DNA from: CAYPTI01 sp964413525 [NCBI: uncultured bacterium]
GTDB lineage: Bacteria; T1Sed10-126
DNA: 23,405 nucleotides
Reading direction: 5' to 3'
Assembly: GCA_964413525.1 (NCBI GenBank)
Contig: CAYPTI010000010.1
Coordinates: 1 to 23,405, forward strand
Shown here: positions 8,416-15,837 of the stretch, piece by piece
How positions within the stretch are numbered: the first letter of the stretch is position 1
How the letters are laid out: every line of letters starts with the position of its first letter
The notes under the pieces: model-generated
What the model was told of the DNA's origin: nothing
The model's database searches: none
The model's input: the letters and a program-made list of their open reading frames with translations, nothing else
Position numbers and translations under genes: made by a program

Positions 8416-8993
8416 CCGGTCGGCTCCATTCTCGTGAGACTCTTCTGGATCAGTTCCTTCAACGGGAGGTTCGGGTTCTCCTGCTGGGTGGTGCTGACGG
8501 CCGAACTGGCCTCGTCCCGGGTGAACCCCAGGCCGGTCAGCGCATCCACGGCCTCCCGCTTGCGCGGATCGGGTTCCGGGGACGATTCGAGTTCCGGCAG
8601 CGACTCGGCCATTTCCAGGATCAGCCGTTTGGCCGTCTTCTTGCCGATGCCCTTAATTCGTTTCAATTCTTCCACGTCCTGCCGTTGGATGGCGGAATGG
8701 AATTCGTCGACGCCCAGGTCGGTCAGGATCCGGAGGGCCATCCGGGGACCGATTCCTTTCTGAGGCAGAAGGTGTCGAAAGAAATCCCTCCGGGATCGAT
8801 CCGGAAACCCGAACAACCTCAGGTCGTCCTCCCGCACGTGCAGGTGGGTGTAAAAGATGGTTTCCTCCCCCGATCGGAGATCGGAGAGCACCTCGGGCAG
8901 GGTTTCGATTTCGTAGCCGATTCCCGAGGAGGTCGTCAGCGTCAGACGATTCTCCGTTCGGTGGGTGACGCGGCCCCGGATCGATCCGATCAT
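8412..8993 (-). CDS. ruvA: Holliday junction DNA helicase subunit RuvA
   Basis: This is a 193-residue RuvA, the tetrameric DNA-binding partner of RuvB at Holliday junctions. It starts with the OB-fold sequence MIGSIRGRVTHRTENRL, has tandem helix-hairpin-helix motifs in QKGIGPRMALRIL and RIKGIGKKTAKRLILEM, and ends with the small domain III (EAVDALTGLGFTRDEASSAV) that contacts RuvB. The ATG at 8993 is set by the family N-terminus, by GGAG 8 nt upstream, and by its 4-nt overlap with the TGA of the DHH gene; the frame is open further upstream but only as a shadow of that gene. No ruvC lies in the window. Confidence 0.97.
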   Translation of the reverse strand: MIGSIRGRVTHRTENRLTLTTSSGIGYEIETLPEVLSDLRSGEETIFYTHLHVREDDLRLFGFPDRSRRDFFRHLLPQKGIGPRMALRILTDLGVDEFHSAIQRQDVEELKRIKGIGKKTAKRLILEMAESLPELESSPEPDPRKREAVDALTGLGFTRDEASSAVSTTQQENPNLPLKELIQKSLTRMEPTG

Positions 8994-9937
8994 CGGGTCT
9001 TCTCCGCCACGGTTTCGTCCCCGAGCAGCGCCTGAAGGATTTCCTCGATGTGTTCGTCGGCCTCCGACCGGGCCAGCGAGCAGCCCGCCGCCCGGCGATG
9101 TCCCCCGCCCTCGTACCGGGCCATAAGATGTCCGTAATGGGTCGGACAGCGGGAGGGATCCAGGAACATGTTGAACCCGAGGGTAACCTTCACCCGATCG
9201 TCGTTCAGGGGTTTGATCCGCATCAGGGTATGGTCGTCCGGATACAGCACGAAGGGCAAAAATTTGTTGTCGCACAACCGGGCCACGCCCGGCTCCATGG
9301 TTCGGTAGTCGAGCACCATCACCCCGTCTCGACGGTCCAGCTGATCCCGGAGCACGGGTTTGCTTTCCTCCAGCCGGTCAAGGAATTCCTCCGCCGCCGG
9401 ACGAAAGACCGGATGGTCCAGCACCGTCTGGGGATCGCCCGAATCCAGCAGGGAGACCATGAGGTTGTTTTCCGACACCGCTTGCTCCTTTAGCGGATGG
9501 GCCGGGATCAAAAAACTCAGCAGGACGGTTCCCCGGGGTTCGAGGATGTCCTCGGGACGGAAGCGAGCATCGTCCACCCGGTCGGTCTCGGCCAGCAGCT
9601 CCTCCAGCCCGTCGAAGACGTGTTGTCCCTCCCGTTCGACGTAATGATCGTACACCACCCGGGCGGCGCTGGGCGCCTCCGGCCGGTACCGTCCGGCGTA
9701 CTGCTCCGGGGGTTCGTTGCTGGCGTGGTGGTCAAACCACAGTCCGCACCCGGGGATGTACGGCATGTTCACCACAATGTCGGTGGAGACGGATGAGAAG
9801 TCACCGGTCCGCAATCGCTCCAGCGGCAGGTATTTGATCGATCCGACGGGTTCAACTCGTTTCAGGAGCACGCAGGCTACCAGCGCGTCCAGGTCCGAGT
9901 TGGTGACGATCCTGCGATCCGGCGGCGATGTGGAAAT
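8990..9937 (-). CDS. DHH-family phosphoesterase, exopolyphosphatase-like
   Basis: This is a DHH/DHHA1 phosphoesterase. The metal-binding motifs are visible as IVTNSDLDAL (DxD; a His usual in this motif is absent), the DHH triad in CGLWFDHHASN, and the DHHA1 substrate motif YEGGGHRRAAG near the C-terminus. The overall pattern resembles proteins annotated as bacterial exopolyphosphatase-like DHH enzymes; the real substrate (polyphosphate, oligonucleotide or cyclic dinucleotide product) cannot be told. The start is in doubt. No ATG precedes the DxD motif, and the canonical alternatives are TTG at 10015 and GTG at 9967, neither with a Shine-Dalgarno. A perfect AGGAGG sits 7 nt before an in-frame ATT at 9937, giving a 315-residue protein with a family-like N-terminus, so I place the start there. 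It is the first gene of the ruvA-tldDE-ruvB operon. Confidence 0.82.
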   Translation of the reverse strand: MSTSPPDRRIVTNSDLDALVACVLLKRVEPVGSIKYLPLERLRTGDFSSVSTDIVVNMPYIPGCGLWFDHHASNEPPEQYAGRYRPEAPSAARVVYDHYVEREGQHVFDGLEELLAETDRVDDARFRPEDILEPRGTVLLSFLIPAHPLKEQAVSENNLMVSLLDSGDPQTVLDHPVFRPAAEEFLDRLEESKPVLRDQLDRRDGVMVLDYRTMEPGVARLCDNKFLPFVLYPDDHTLMRIKPLNDDRVKVTLGFNMFLDPSRCPTHYGHLMARYEGGGHRRAAGCSLARSEADEHIEEILQALLGDETVAEKTR

Positions 9938-9944
9938 AAAGAAC

Positions 9945-9950
9945 CCTCCT
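9945..9950 (-). promoter_or_regulatory. Strong Shine-Dalgarno pointing to an ATT start
   Basis: AGGAGG on the minus strand, spaced 7 nt from the in-frame ATT at 9937-9935. It would lie inside the coding region if translation began at the TTG at 10015. It is the best ribosome binding site near this gene start. Confidence 0.55.
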
Positions 9951-10026
9951 GACCAGACAGTCCGCACGGCAGAGGAAGCAAGTTGCTCCCGCTCGGCGGG
10001 TGGAACGACGATCAAGCAACCCGACT

Positions 10027-10055
10027 ATTATCTACCAATCGGAGGTTCAGGTTAA
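10027..10055 (-). promoter_or_regulatory. Candidate sigma70-type promoter of the DHH-ruvA-tldDE-ruvB operon
   Basis: On the minus strand TTAACC (-35, 10055-10050), a 17-bp spacer and GATAAT (-10, 10032-10027). Transcription would start near 10020, only about 5 nt before the TTG at 10015 but about 80 nt before the Shine-Dalgarno/ATT pair. That geometry favours the ATT start, or a leaderless TTG start. Confidence 0.55.
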
Positions 10056-10091
10056 GGAAGGAGAAACGGTGAGCAGGGGTTCGAGTCCGGG

Positions 10092-10120
10092 AAAAGGGGA
10101 GGCCGGGCTCGGGCCTCCCC
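10092..10120 (-). terminator. Intrinsic terminator of the LLM oxidoreductase gene
   Basis: On the minus strand GGGGAGGCC, a 7-nt loop and GGCCTCCCC form a 9-bp perfect stem followed by TTTTCCC. It starts 20 bp after the stop codon of the oxidoreductase and separates it from the DHH operon promoter. Confidence 0.8.
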
Positions 10121-10139
10121 CCTCTTCCGATATCCGAAG

Positions 10140-11201
10140 TTACTCGACCCCGGTGGCGGCGTAGGACTTCCCGCCGATGAATTCGGGAATAATTTTCTTC
10201 CCGTACTCCTCGACGTGCCGGGCGTCGTCTCCGCTGATCAGGTAGATGTTGAACTGATCCACGCCTTTTTCACCGAGCTTGTGAAGTTTTTCGATGTGGT
10301 CCTCGGCGGTTCCGACGATGCTGAACCGGTCGATGATTTCTTCCTGACCCTCGAGGAAATCGAGGTGTTCGGCGTCGGATTCGGCGTGTTCCTCGTAGTC
10401 GTAACCCCCCTCGGCTCCTTCACCTTTCCGCTTCTCGATGTAGCTGGTGAGTTCGTCGGGGAGCTGATCACCCTTGTGGTGTTTGTCGACCAGGTCGGCG
10501 ACGTGATTTCCGACCATGGCGGGGAACCACCGGACGTGCTCCCGGCACTCCTCGATGTCGTCACTCAACCAGACGGGAGCGCAGGACATGATTTTAATTT
10601 CGTCCGGATCCCGGCCGTGTTTTTCGGCTCCGGCGCGGCACTGTTCGATGAACCAGCCCACCAGGTACGGATCGGAAATCTGGAGCACGAGTCCGTCGGC
10701 GATCTTTCCGGCCACCTCCAGCATCTTCGGTCCGTAGGCGGCCACCCAGGTGAACAGTTCCGTGTCCGTCCACGTGATGGTGACGTCGTCCCCGGTGTCC
10801 GGATGCTGGATGGTTCGACCGGCGTGAAGGTCCCGGATCAATTCGACTTTTTCCTCAAAGTCATGCCACGGCACGGGGCTTTTGCCCAGCATCCGAAGGG
10901 AACTGTCTCCGCGCCCGATCCCGATCTCCGCCCGGCCCGGAGCGATCTTGTTCATCGTCGCGAACAGACTCGCCGTCACGGTGACGTCCCGGATGGCGGG
11001 GTTCGTCACCAGCGGTCCCACTTTCATTTCGTTGGTGTTGTCGAGTACGTGGGTCAGCATCGGGTAACATTCTTTCCACAGGACATGCGAATCGTACGAC
11101 CAGCAATAGGAAAACCCGGCGTCCTCGGCAAGTTGGGCTAGCCCGGCCATCCGCTGCGGGGATTTGCCCCCTTTATAGGTAATCCCAAACTCGGAAATCA
11201 T
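10140..11201 (-). CDS. LLM-class F420-dependent oxidoreductase, TIGR03842-like
   Basis: This is a 353-residue luciferase-like (TIM-barrel) oxidoreductase. The sequence matches my recollection of the TIGR03842 (CPS_4043) clade of F420-dependent enzymes: SHVLWKECYPMLTHVL, GPLVTNPAIRDVTVTASL, and the cofactor-site stretch EIGIGRGDSSLRMLGK. Members transfer hydride to or from F420; this clade is often found with dihydropyrimidinase/hydantoinase-type genes, so a cyclic amide or N-heterocycle is a reasonable guess for the substrate. The substrate is not known. The neighbouring npdG, cofE and cofC support F420 rather than FMN as cofactor. The ATG at 11201 fits the family N-terminus but has no clear Shine-Dalgarno. 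The gene appears monocistronic, with its own weak promoter and a strong terminator. Confidence 0.88.
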   Translation of the reverse strand: MISEFGITYKGGKSPQRMAGLAQLAEDAGFSYCWSYDSHVLWKECYPMLTHVLDNTNEMKVGPLVTNPAIRDVTVTASLFATMNKIAPGRAEIGIGRGDSSLRMLGKSPVPWHDFEEKVELIRDLHAGRTIQHPDTGDDVTITWTDTELFTWVAAYGPKMLEVAGKIADGLVLQISDPYLVGWFIEQCRAGAEKHGRDPDEIKIMSCAPVWLSDDIEECREHVRWFPAMVGNHVADLVDKHHKGDQLPDELTSYIEKRKGEGAEGGYDYEEHAESDAEHLDFLEGQEEIIDRFSIVGTAEDHIEKLHKLGEKGVDQFNIYLISGDDARHVEEYGKKIIPEFIGGKSYAATGVE

Positions 11202-11226
11202 GATGGATCACGTCCCAATCCTGGTT

Positions 11227-11232
11227 AATATA
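11227..11232 (-). promoter_or_regulatory. Candidate -10 element of the LLM oxidoreductase gene
   Basis: TATATT on the minus strand, about 26 bp upstream of the ATG, in a locally AT-rich gap. A poor -35 (CTGAAC) lies 18 bp further upstream. Confidence 0.35.
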
Positions 11233-11296
11233 GAAATGATTCAATTCATGGTTCAGCATACGACACCTCGACGGACGAATCAAAGGGCTACCCGTA

Positions 11297-11318
11297 AATC
11301 TCCTCAAATCGGGAGATT
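11297..11318 (-). terminator. Hairpin overlapping the npdG stop codon
   Basis: AATCTCC and GGAGATT form a perfect 7-bp stem with an 8-nt loop that includes the first bases of the npdG stop region. Only a short T-stretch follows, so it may be a weak terminator or a 3' stabiliser. Confidence 0.35.
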
Positions 11319-11979
11319 AATCAGCACCTACCAGTTTCAGTCCGATGGATTTTTTCCCGTACTCGATGTTGAAGTGGATCATCATCGGGGTGAGCCGTTC
11401 AAGCGTCCGGGTCCTCCACAGGGGTCCCGCGTCCCGGCCGGTGAATCCGAGCCGGTCGATCAGGGCCCCGATTACCTCGCGAGCCGGTTCGCTTCCGCAG
11501 TAGAAAACATCCGCGGTCGGGGGATTGTCCGGATCGGACAGCTTGTGAGCGGACATCGTGTGCATGCCGGCCCCCACCTCGGCGACATCCCCCAGAACTT
11601 CACGAACGGCCAGGCCGGCCGAACCCTGTTCGGGTTCGTCGTACCGCCGGGGGTTGTCCTCGTCGAGCGGAACCGACGTGTCCATGACGACCTTCCCCTC
11701 GACATGGGGCTTCAGGCCGGGAACGATGGAATCATGTCCCCAGAAGGGAATGGCCAGAATGACAAACTCCGCCTCCTCGGCCGCGTCGTTGTTCTGCAGT
11801 CCCCGGGCGAGGGATCGGGTGTCCTCCGTGACCAGTTCGTTCATGATCCGTTGGGCCTTCTCTTCTTTCCGCGATCCGATAATGGTTTCGACTCCGTGGT
11901 GCAACAAAAATTTGCAGATTCCCTGGCCGAGATCACCGGTACCACCGATAACGGCCACGGGTTCGGGCAGCGAATTCAT
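11317..11979 (-). CDS. npdG: NADPH:F420 oxidoreductase (Fno/NpdG)
   Basis: This is a 220-residue F420:NADP+ oxidoreductase, which moves hydride between NADPH and coenzyme F420 in the cytosol. The Rossmann nucleotide loop VAVIGGTGDLGQG (residues 8-20) and IIGSRKEEKA, a basic patch suited to NADP(H), are at the N-terminus; ILAIPFWGH and the MHTMSAHKLSDPDNP stretch follow as in the family. The ATG at 11979 is preferred over the in-frame GTG at 11988 because AAGGTG is spaced 6 nt from the ATG and the GTG is part of that site. It lies between cofE and an LLM oxidoreductase, so it probably recharges F420 for that enzyme. Confidence 0.88.
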   Translation of the reverse strand: MNSLPEPVAVIGGTGDLGQGICKFLLHHGVETIIGSRKEEKAQRIMNELVTEDTRSLARGLQNNDAAEEAEFVILAIPFWGHDSIVPGLKPHVEGKVVMDTSVPLDEDNPRRYDEPEQGSAGLAVREVLGDVAEVGAGMHTMSAHKLSDPDNPPTADVFYCGSEPAREVIGALIDRLGFTGRDAGPLWRTRTLERLTPMMIHFNIEYGKKSIGLKLVGAD

Positions 11980-12015
11980 GGGAATCACCTTCCGGAAAAG
12001 TTGAAATAAGCGGTC

Positions 12016-12024
12016 AGTATATCA
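12016..12024 (-). promoter_or_regulatory. Candidate extended -10 promoter of npdG
   Basis: TGATATACT on the minus strand gives a TATACT -10 with the TGn extension. It lies about 37 bp upstream of the npdG ATG. No clear -35 is present, as is common with extended -10 promoters. Confidence 0.45.
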
Positions 12025-12094
12025 GCCGTGGTTTGCCAAGAAACCCCACATAAGGACACTTCATTCGACAAAGGTGAGAGCGATAGGACGCGGG

Positions 12095-12838
12095 TTAGCG
12101 GAACAGATCTTCGGAGGGTGGCCGGAGCAGAGCCCGACCGGTCTCTTCGGGTTCGACGTCGTCCAGGCCCGAGATGAGCACGGCGGGTACGCGGCGGGAT
12201 TTTTCCATCACCAGTTCCGCCGCCCCGGCCAGTTCATCCGCTTCCGCGATCACCGTCTCGGTCAACTCCTCCCCGAAATCATCCGGTTCCCCTCGATGAT
12301 CCCGGAGCGCCCGGCGGCCGCTGAGCCCGATGCAAACATTCACCTGCCCGAGCCTCCACGGCCGTCCCCAGGTATCGGTAATGATCACGGCGACCGTCGT
12401 TCCGAGGGTCTCCGCCAGCCCGGCTCGAATCCGGTCGGCCGACCGATCGGGATCCTCCGGCAGAGCCAGCACCCGGTCTTCCCCGTCGAGGTTGGATTGA
12501 TCGAGGCCCGCGTTGGCACAGATGAACCCGTGCGGGGTTTCCGTGATCAGTACCTGTTCGTGCATCCGGATCACCCGGCGGCTGTGATCCAGGATCGCCT
12601 GAACCAGCCGGGGGTCCTTCCCGATCTCCGGAGCGTATCGTTCCGCCAGCGGGCTTGGGTCCACCCCGGACAGGGGGAAGGACCGATCCTCCCACTTGGA
12701 GACCACTTTCTGGGCCACGCACAGGACGTCTCCCTCCCGGACGGTATGTTGAGAGAGAGCCCGGGCGAGGTCCGAAACCAGATCACGATCCGGGGTTGCC
12801 TCCGGCAGGCCGGAAAGCTCCCTCACGGTCAACGACAT
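12095..12838 (-). CDS. cofE: Coenzyme F420-0:L-glutamate ligase
   Basis: This is a 247-residue CofE-family protein, the GTP-dependent enzyme that adds the first gamma-linked glutamates to F420-0. Conserved blocks are VLCVAQKVVSKWEDR (38-52), GFICANAGLDQSN (104-116), ITDTWGRPWRLGQVNVCIG (153-171) and EADELAGAAELVMEK, with the Asp and Glu residues expected for metal/GTP binding. The length fits stand-alone CofE; the nitroreductase-like C-terminal domain of actinobacterial FbiB is absent. It follows cofC by 64 bp and probably shares its transcript. No good Shine-Dalgarno is seen, but MSLTVRELSGLPE is the normal family start. Confidence 0.92.
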   Translation of the reverse strand: MSLTVRELSGLPEATPDRDLVSDLARALSQHTVREGDVLCVAQKVVSKWEDRSFPLSGVDPSPLAERYAPEIGKDPRLVQAILDHSRRVIRMHEQVLITETPHGFICANAGLDQSNLDGEDRVLALPEDPDRSADRIRAGLAETLGTTVAVIITDTWGRPWRLGQVNVCIGLSGRRALRDHRGEPDDFGEELTETVIAEADELAGAAELVMEKSRRVPAVLISGLDDVEPEETGRALLRPPSEDLFR

Positions 12839-12902
12839 ACGAAGGTCCCGGGGAAACGACGAGTCACCCGAGCAACCGAGAAATCGGGATGAACGAACCG
12901 GT

Positions 12903-13565
12903 TCATCGGATGGTAGCCGGAAGCGAATCCAGGAATTCCTTCATCGGTTCGGTAAGGAGGGTTCGATGCTGCCGGAGAACCTCCAGATCGGCCGGCGTAT
13001 CGAGGTCGATCGAGACGGGAAAGGACCGTTCGATGCGCAAGGAACAGTTCGCTTCCTCCGCGGACTCCCGGTGGTCCTCAAAGCTGGCCGTGCCCTCGTA
13101 CCGACAGGGGATGATCTCGGCGGGGTTCCTCCACAGGAAGTTGGTCCCCGATTCGTCCACATCCGGGACCAGGCCGACCTCGACCGAGCGGAACCGTTCA
13201 ATCAATTCCTTCACGTGGGAGGCGGTTATCAGGGGTAAATCGACCGGAAACACCACCAGCGGTCCGGTGGGGGCCAGCCTCCGGGCCGCCTCGTCAACCA
13301 CCTCGCCCAGGCTGGAACAACCCGAGGGTTCCTCCAGCACGACGAGTCCGGTTTGACGGCCGAATTCTTCCACCCACGGATCCTCGGTCACCACGGCCAC
13401 CGGCCCCGAATCGTGAATGATCGGTTCCATCCGGTGAACCAGATCCTTCACCAGCAGCTTCATCAGTTCGATTCTCCGGCGGTCGTCCAGCACCGGACGC
13501 AGCCTGCTTTTTGATTCCGGAAGGGTCTTAATCGGAATTAATATGGCCGGGTTCGGTTCGGTCAT
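12903..13565 (-). CDS. cofC: F420 guanylyltransferase CofC
   Basis: This is a 220-residue CofC-type nucleotidyltransferase, which activates 2-phospholactate (or phosphoenolpyruvate in some bacteria) with GTP in F420 biosynthesis; which acid is used cannot be read by eye. Seen are ILIPIKTLPESKSRL (8-22, GTP-binding loop), FPVDLPL (106-112), PDVDESGTNFLWRNP (134-148), the SFEDHRESA stretch (161-169) and DLDTPADL (187-194). The ATG at 13565 has GGAGG 9 nt upstream, inside the end of nth, and lies only 4 bp after the nth stop codon. The frame is open upstream but overlaps nth and is not family-like. cofD, cofG and cofH are not in the window. Confidence 0.9.
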   Translation of the reverse strand: MTEPNPAILIPIKTLPESKSRLRPVLDDRRRIELMKLLVKDLVHRMEPIIHDSGPVAVVTEDPWVEEFGRQTGLVVLEEPSGCSSLGEVVDEAARRLAPTGPLVVFPVDLPLITASHVKELIERFRSVEVGLVPDVDESGTNFLWRNPAEIIPCRYEGTASFEDHRESAEEANCSLRIERSFPVSIDLDTPADLEVLRQHRTLLTEPMKEFLDSLPATIR

Positions 13566-13569
13566 CCCG

Positions 13570-14427
13570 TCATTCCTCCACGAACCGGAGAACCCGGTCC
13601 TCGTCCTGCTGTTCCACCCGGTAATGGTAGCAGACCCGGTTAAACACACAGTCCTCGCAATCCGGGTCCCGGGCGGTGCAGACCGTCCGCCCAAAGGTCA
13701 GCAGATTGTGATGGAAGGCATATCCTTCCCCCTCGGGAAGCAGCGGCTGAAGGCGCCGGTACGTTGTGTCCCGGTTGGAGGTCGGTTTGACCAGGCGGAG
13801 TCGCTGGACGATGCGGTGAACGTGGGTATCCACCGGGCACAGATCCACGTGGTAGGCCTCAATCAGGGTCACGGCGGCCGTCTTCACCCCGACACCCTTG
13901 ATGTCGGACAACCGGCGGGCCGCTTCCTCGGGTCGATTCCCATCGACCAGTTCGTCCAGATCGTAGGTTTCCACCTGATCGTGAACCCAGTCGAGCACCC
14001 GCTGGATGGTGGCTGATTTGGCCTGCTGAAGACCGCAGACGGAAATGCACTCTTCCAGCCGCCCGACCGGAGCCGTTCTCAGGGCTTCCCAGTCCGGGTT
14101 GGGGAGCGCATCGGCCGCCTGGCTCATCCGGATGGCCACGGCGTCGATGCTCCCGTCCTCGTTCGTCGGAAGCCGGTCCCGGTTTTCTTCGATGGCCGGC
14201 CCGAGAAAGGTGTTCAGCAGGTTTTCATACGCCTCAAGTGCCTTGGGATCGGTCGTGTTCTGACTGAGGACGGTGAGGACGAGAACCTGGAGACCGTCCC
14301 GTTTGGGCGGTGGTTCGGGTTCCCCGTACTGTTCGCGAAGCACGGGAATCACCCGTCGGAGGCGGGTATCGTTGCGCAGCACCCAGCGGGAGAGCGTGGA
14401 ATCCGTCGATTCGGTCAGCCCGGCCAC
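13570..14427 (-). CDS. nth: Endonuclease III family DNA glycosylase/AP lyase
   Basis: This is a 285-residue endonuclease III homologue for base excision repair of oxidised pyrimidines. VLSQNTTD (53-60), the helix-hairpin-helix IKGVGVKTA with catalytic Lys182, VDTHVHR with catalytic Asp200, and the [4Fe-4S] loop C250-x6-C257-x2-C260-x5-C266 are all intact. It is longer than the roughly 210-residue E. coli enzyme because of an N-terminal extension and an insertion around residues 75-115. The start is GTG at 14427, with GGAGG 6 nt upstream. It sits between a threonine-synthase-like gene (32-bp gap) and cofC (4-bp gap), so it is probably cotranscribed with F420 genes. Confidence 0.93.
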   Translation of the reverse strand: MAGLTESTDSTLSRWVLRNDTRLRRVIPVLREQYGEPEPPPKRDGLQVLVLTVLSQNTTDPKALEAYENLLNTFLGPAIEENRDRLPTNEDGSIDAVAIRMSQAADALPNPDWEALRTAPVGRLEECISVCGLQQAKSATIQRVLDWVHDQVETYDLDELVDGNRPEEAARRLSDIKGVGVKTAAVTLIEAYHVDLCPVDTHVHRIVQRLRLVKPTSNRDTTYRRLQPLLPEGEGYAFHHNLLTFGRTVCTARDPDCEDCVFNRVCYHYRVEQQDEDRVLRFVEE

Positions 14428-14459
14428 CCCGTCCCTCCGGGCTCCGGCAAACCGATCAT

Positions 14460-15692
14460 CTATACCAGATCGAGCCGGCTGAGGTTGGACTCCACGGCGC
14501 CCATCTCCGGGGGAATCGTCATCGGTTCTCCGGCCGCCTCCATGGCGGTCCGGACGTCCTTCAGCCCGTGCCCTGTCAGCATGACGACGGCGGTCTCGTC
14601 CTCTCCGATGTCGTCACGCACTTCCTTGTATCCGGCAAACGCGGTGGCCGCCGCCGGCTCCGAGAACACCCCGGCGGTGTTGGCAAGCTCGGACAGCGCC
14701 TCGAGGATGGCTTCGTCCGGCACGCTGACGTACCGCCCGCCGGTTTCCGTCGCCGCCTCCAGGGCAAATTGTCCGTCGCTGGGAAAGTCGACCGAAATGC
14801 TGTCGGCCAGCGTGTTCGCTTCCACGGCCTCGATCTCCCCGTGCCGCTCAAAGGCGTTGGCGATGGCGGCGCTGCCCTCGGACTGGACTCCCACGATCTT
14901 CGGACAGCGGTCGATCCAGCCCAGGGTTTCAAGTTCGTCAAATCCCTTGTGGACGCCGCTGATGATGTTGCCGTCCCCCACCGACACGAAGACCCAGTCG
15001 GGGGCTTCCCCGAGTTCGAGGGTTAACTCAAAGGAAACGGTTTTCTTGCCTTCCCTCGTGTAGGGATTGTAGCCGGTGTTCCGGTTGTACCAGCCAAACT
15101 CGTCGGCCACCTCTGTGCAGAGGTCAAACGCGTCGTCGTAGGTCCCCTCCACGGCAAAAACGTGGGCTCCGTACAGGAGCAGTTGAGCCACCTTGCCCTC
15201 CGGGGCGGTATGGGGCACGAAGATCACGCTGGTCATCCCCATCGACGCGGAGAGACAGGCCAGCGAGGAGGCCGCGTTGCCGGTGGACGCTCCCGTGATC
15301 AGGTCCTGATCGTGTTCCCGGGCGTGGGCGATCGCCACCCCGGATGCCCGGTCCTTGAACGAGGCCGACGGGTTCCGGCCGTCGTCCTTCAGGTACAGGT
15401 TCGGGTGATCGTAGCGGTCCCGCAGCCGGGGGGATTCGATCAGGGGGACTTCCCCCACTTCAAGCGGAGGCAGCTCGTCCCCGGATTCCAGGGGAAGCAG
15501 ATCAACGTACCGGTGAAGACCGGTGACGTCCCCCCGGTCAAAGGCCTCCTCCATGCTGAGCAGTCGGCTGATGCGGTCGTAGTCGTACACGACTTTGAGG
15601 TTTTCGCCGGTTTCGTCGCAGACGTACCGACCCAGCTCGGGTTCGTACAACCGGTCGGCCGCCGGACTGTAAAGACCTGCCAGAAAACTCAT
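14460..15692 (-). CDS. Threonine synthase-like PLP enzyme
   Basis: This is a 410-residue fold-type II PLP enzyme most like threonine synthase (O-phosphohomoserine to threonine). Lys113 in NPSASFKDRASG is the PLP Schiff-base lysine; GASTGNAASS (134-143) binds the cofactor phosphate; SVGDGNIISGVHKGFDEL is a further family block. The N-terminus resembles the zinc-ribbon-plus-YDY region of archaeal-type threonine synthases but retains only one Cys (Cys25), so the ribbon is degenerate. The ATG at 15692 is chosen because GGAGG is 7 nt upstream; an ATG at 15698 is too close to it. Its neighbours are ygeW upstream and nth-cofC-cofE downstream. Diaminopropionate ammonia-lyase-like (YgeX) activity is an alternative suggested only by context. 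Confidence 0.8.
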   Translation of the reverse strand: MSFLAGLYSPAADRLYEPELGRYVCDETGENLKVVYDYDRISRLLSMEEAFDRGDVTGLHRYVDLLPLESGDELPPLEVGEVPLIESPRLRDRYDHPNLYLKDDGRNPSASFKDRASGVAIAHAREHDQDLITGASTGNAASSLACLSASMGMTSVIFVPHTAPEGKVAQLLLYGAHVFAVEGTYDDAFDLCTEVADEFGWYNRNTGYNPYTREGKKTVSFELTLELGEAPDWVFVSVGDGNIISGVHKGFDELETLGWIDRCPKIVGVQSEGSAAIANAFERHGEIEAVEANTLADSISVDFPSDGQFALEAATETGGRYVSVPDEAILEALSELANTAGVFSEPAAATAFAGYKEVRDDIGEDETAVVMLTGHGLKDVRTAMEAAGEPMTIPPEMGAVESNLSRLDLV

Positions 15693-15706
15693 GATCATTC
15701 CTCCAC

Positions 15707-15740
15707 GGGGATCCCCTCGTTCATCTCGTGACTCCACGAG
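15707..15740 (-). repeat. Two dyads in the leader of the threonine-synthase-like gene
   Basis: GGGGATCCCC (15707-15716) is a perfect 10-bp palindrome touching the Shine-Dalgarno region. CTCGTG-ACTC-CACGAG (15725-15740) is a perfect 6-bp stem with a 4-nt loop. They could be RNA hairpins affecting translation or protein-binding sites. Confidence 0.4.
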
Positions 15741-15781
15741 CTCCGCCCTCGAACGGGATGAGGGTAAAAATCAAATCGAGC

Positions 15782-15803
15782 AAAATCGGTCCTCGGGACC
15801 GGT
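15782..15803 (-). terminator. Intrinsic terminator of the glyA-ygeY-ygeW transcript
   Basis: On the minus strand an 8-bp stem (CGGTCC/GGACCG core plus two outer pairs) with a 3-nt loop is followed immediately by TTTT. It lies 35 bp after the ygeW stop and separates this unit from the threonine-synthase-like gene. Confidence 0.7.
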
Positions 15804-15837
15804 GCCACACACAGGCGAAACGATACCGAAGGAGAAC

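Noticed and set aside
8994-9275. Upstream extension of the ruvA reading frame by 94 codons.
   Set aside because: It is a shadow of the DHH gene; RuvA normally begins with the MIGSIRG-type sequence found at 8993.
10075-10095. A tRNA T-loop-like GGTTCGAGTCC on the plus strand upstream of the LLM terminator.
   Set aside because: The flanking bases do not form a T-stem, and no acceptor, D or anticodon arm can be folded in the preceding 60 bases.
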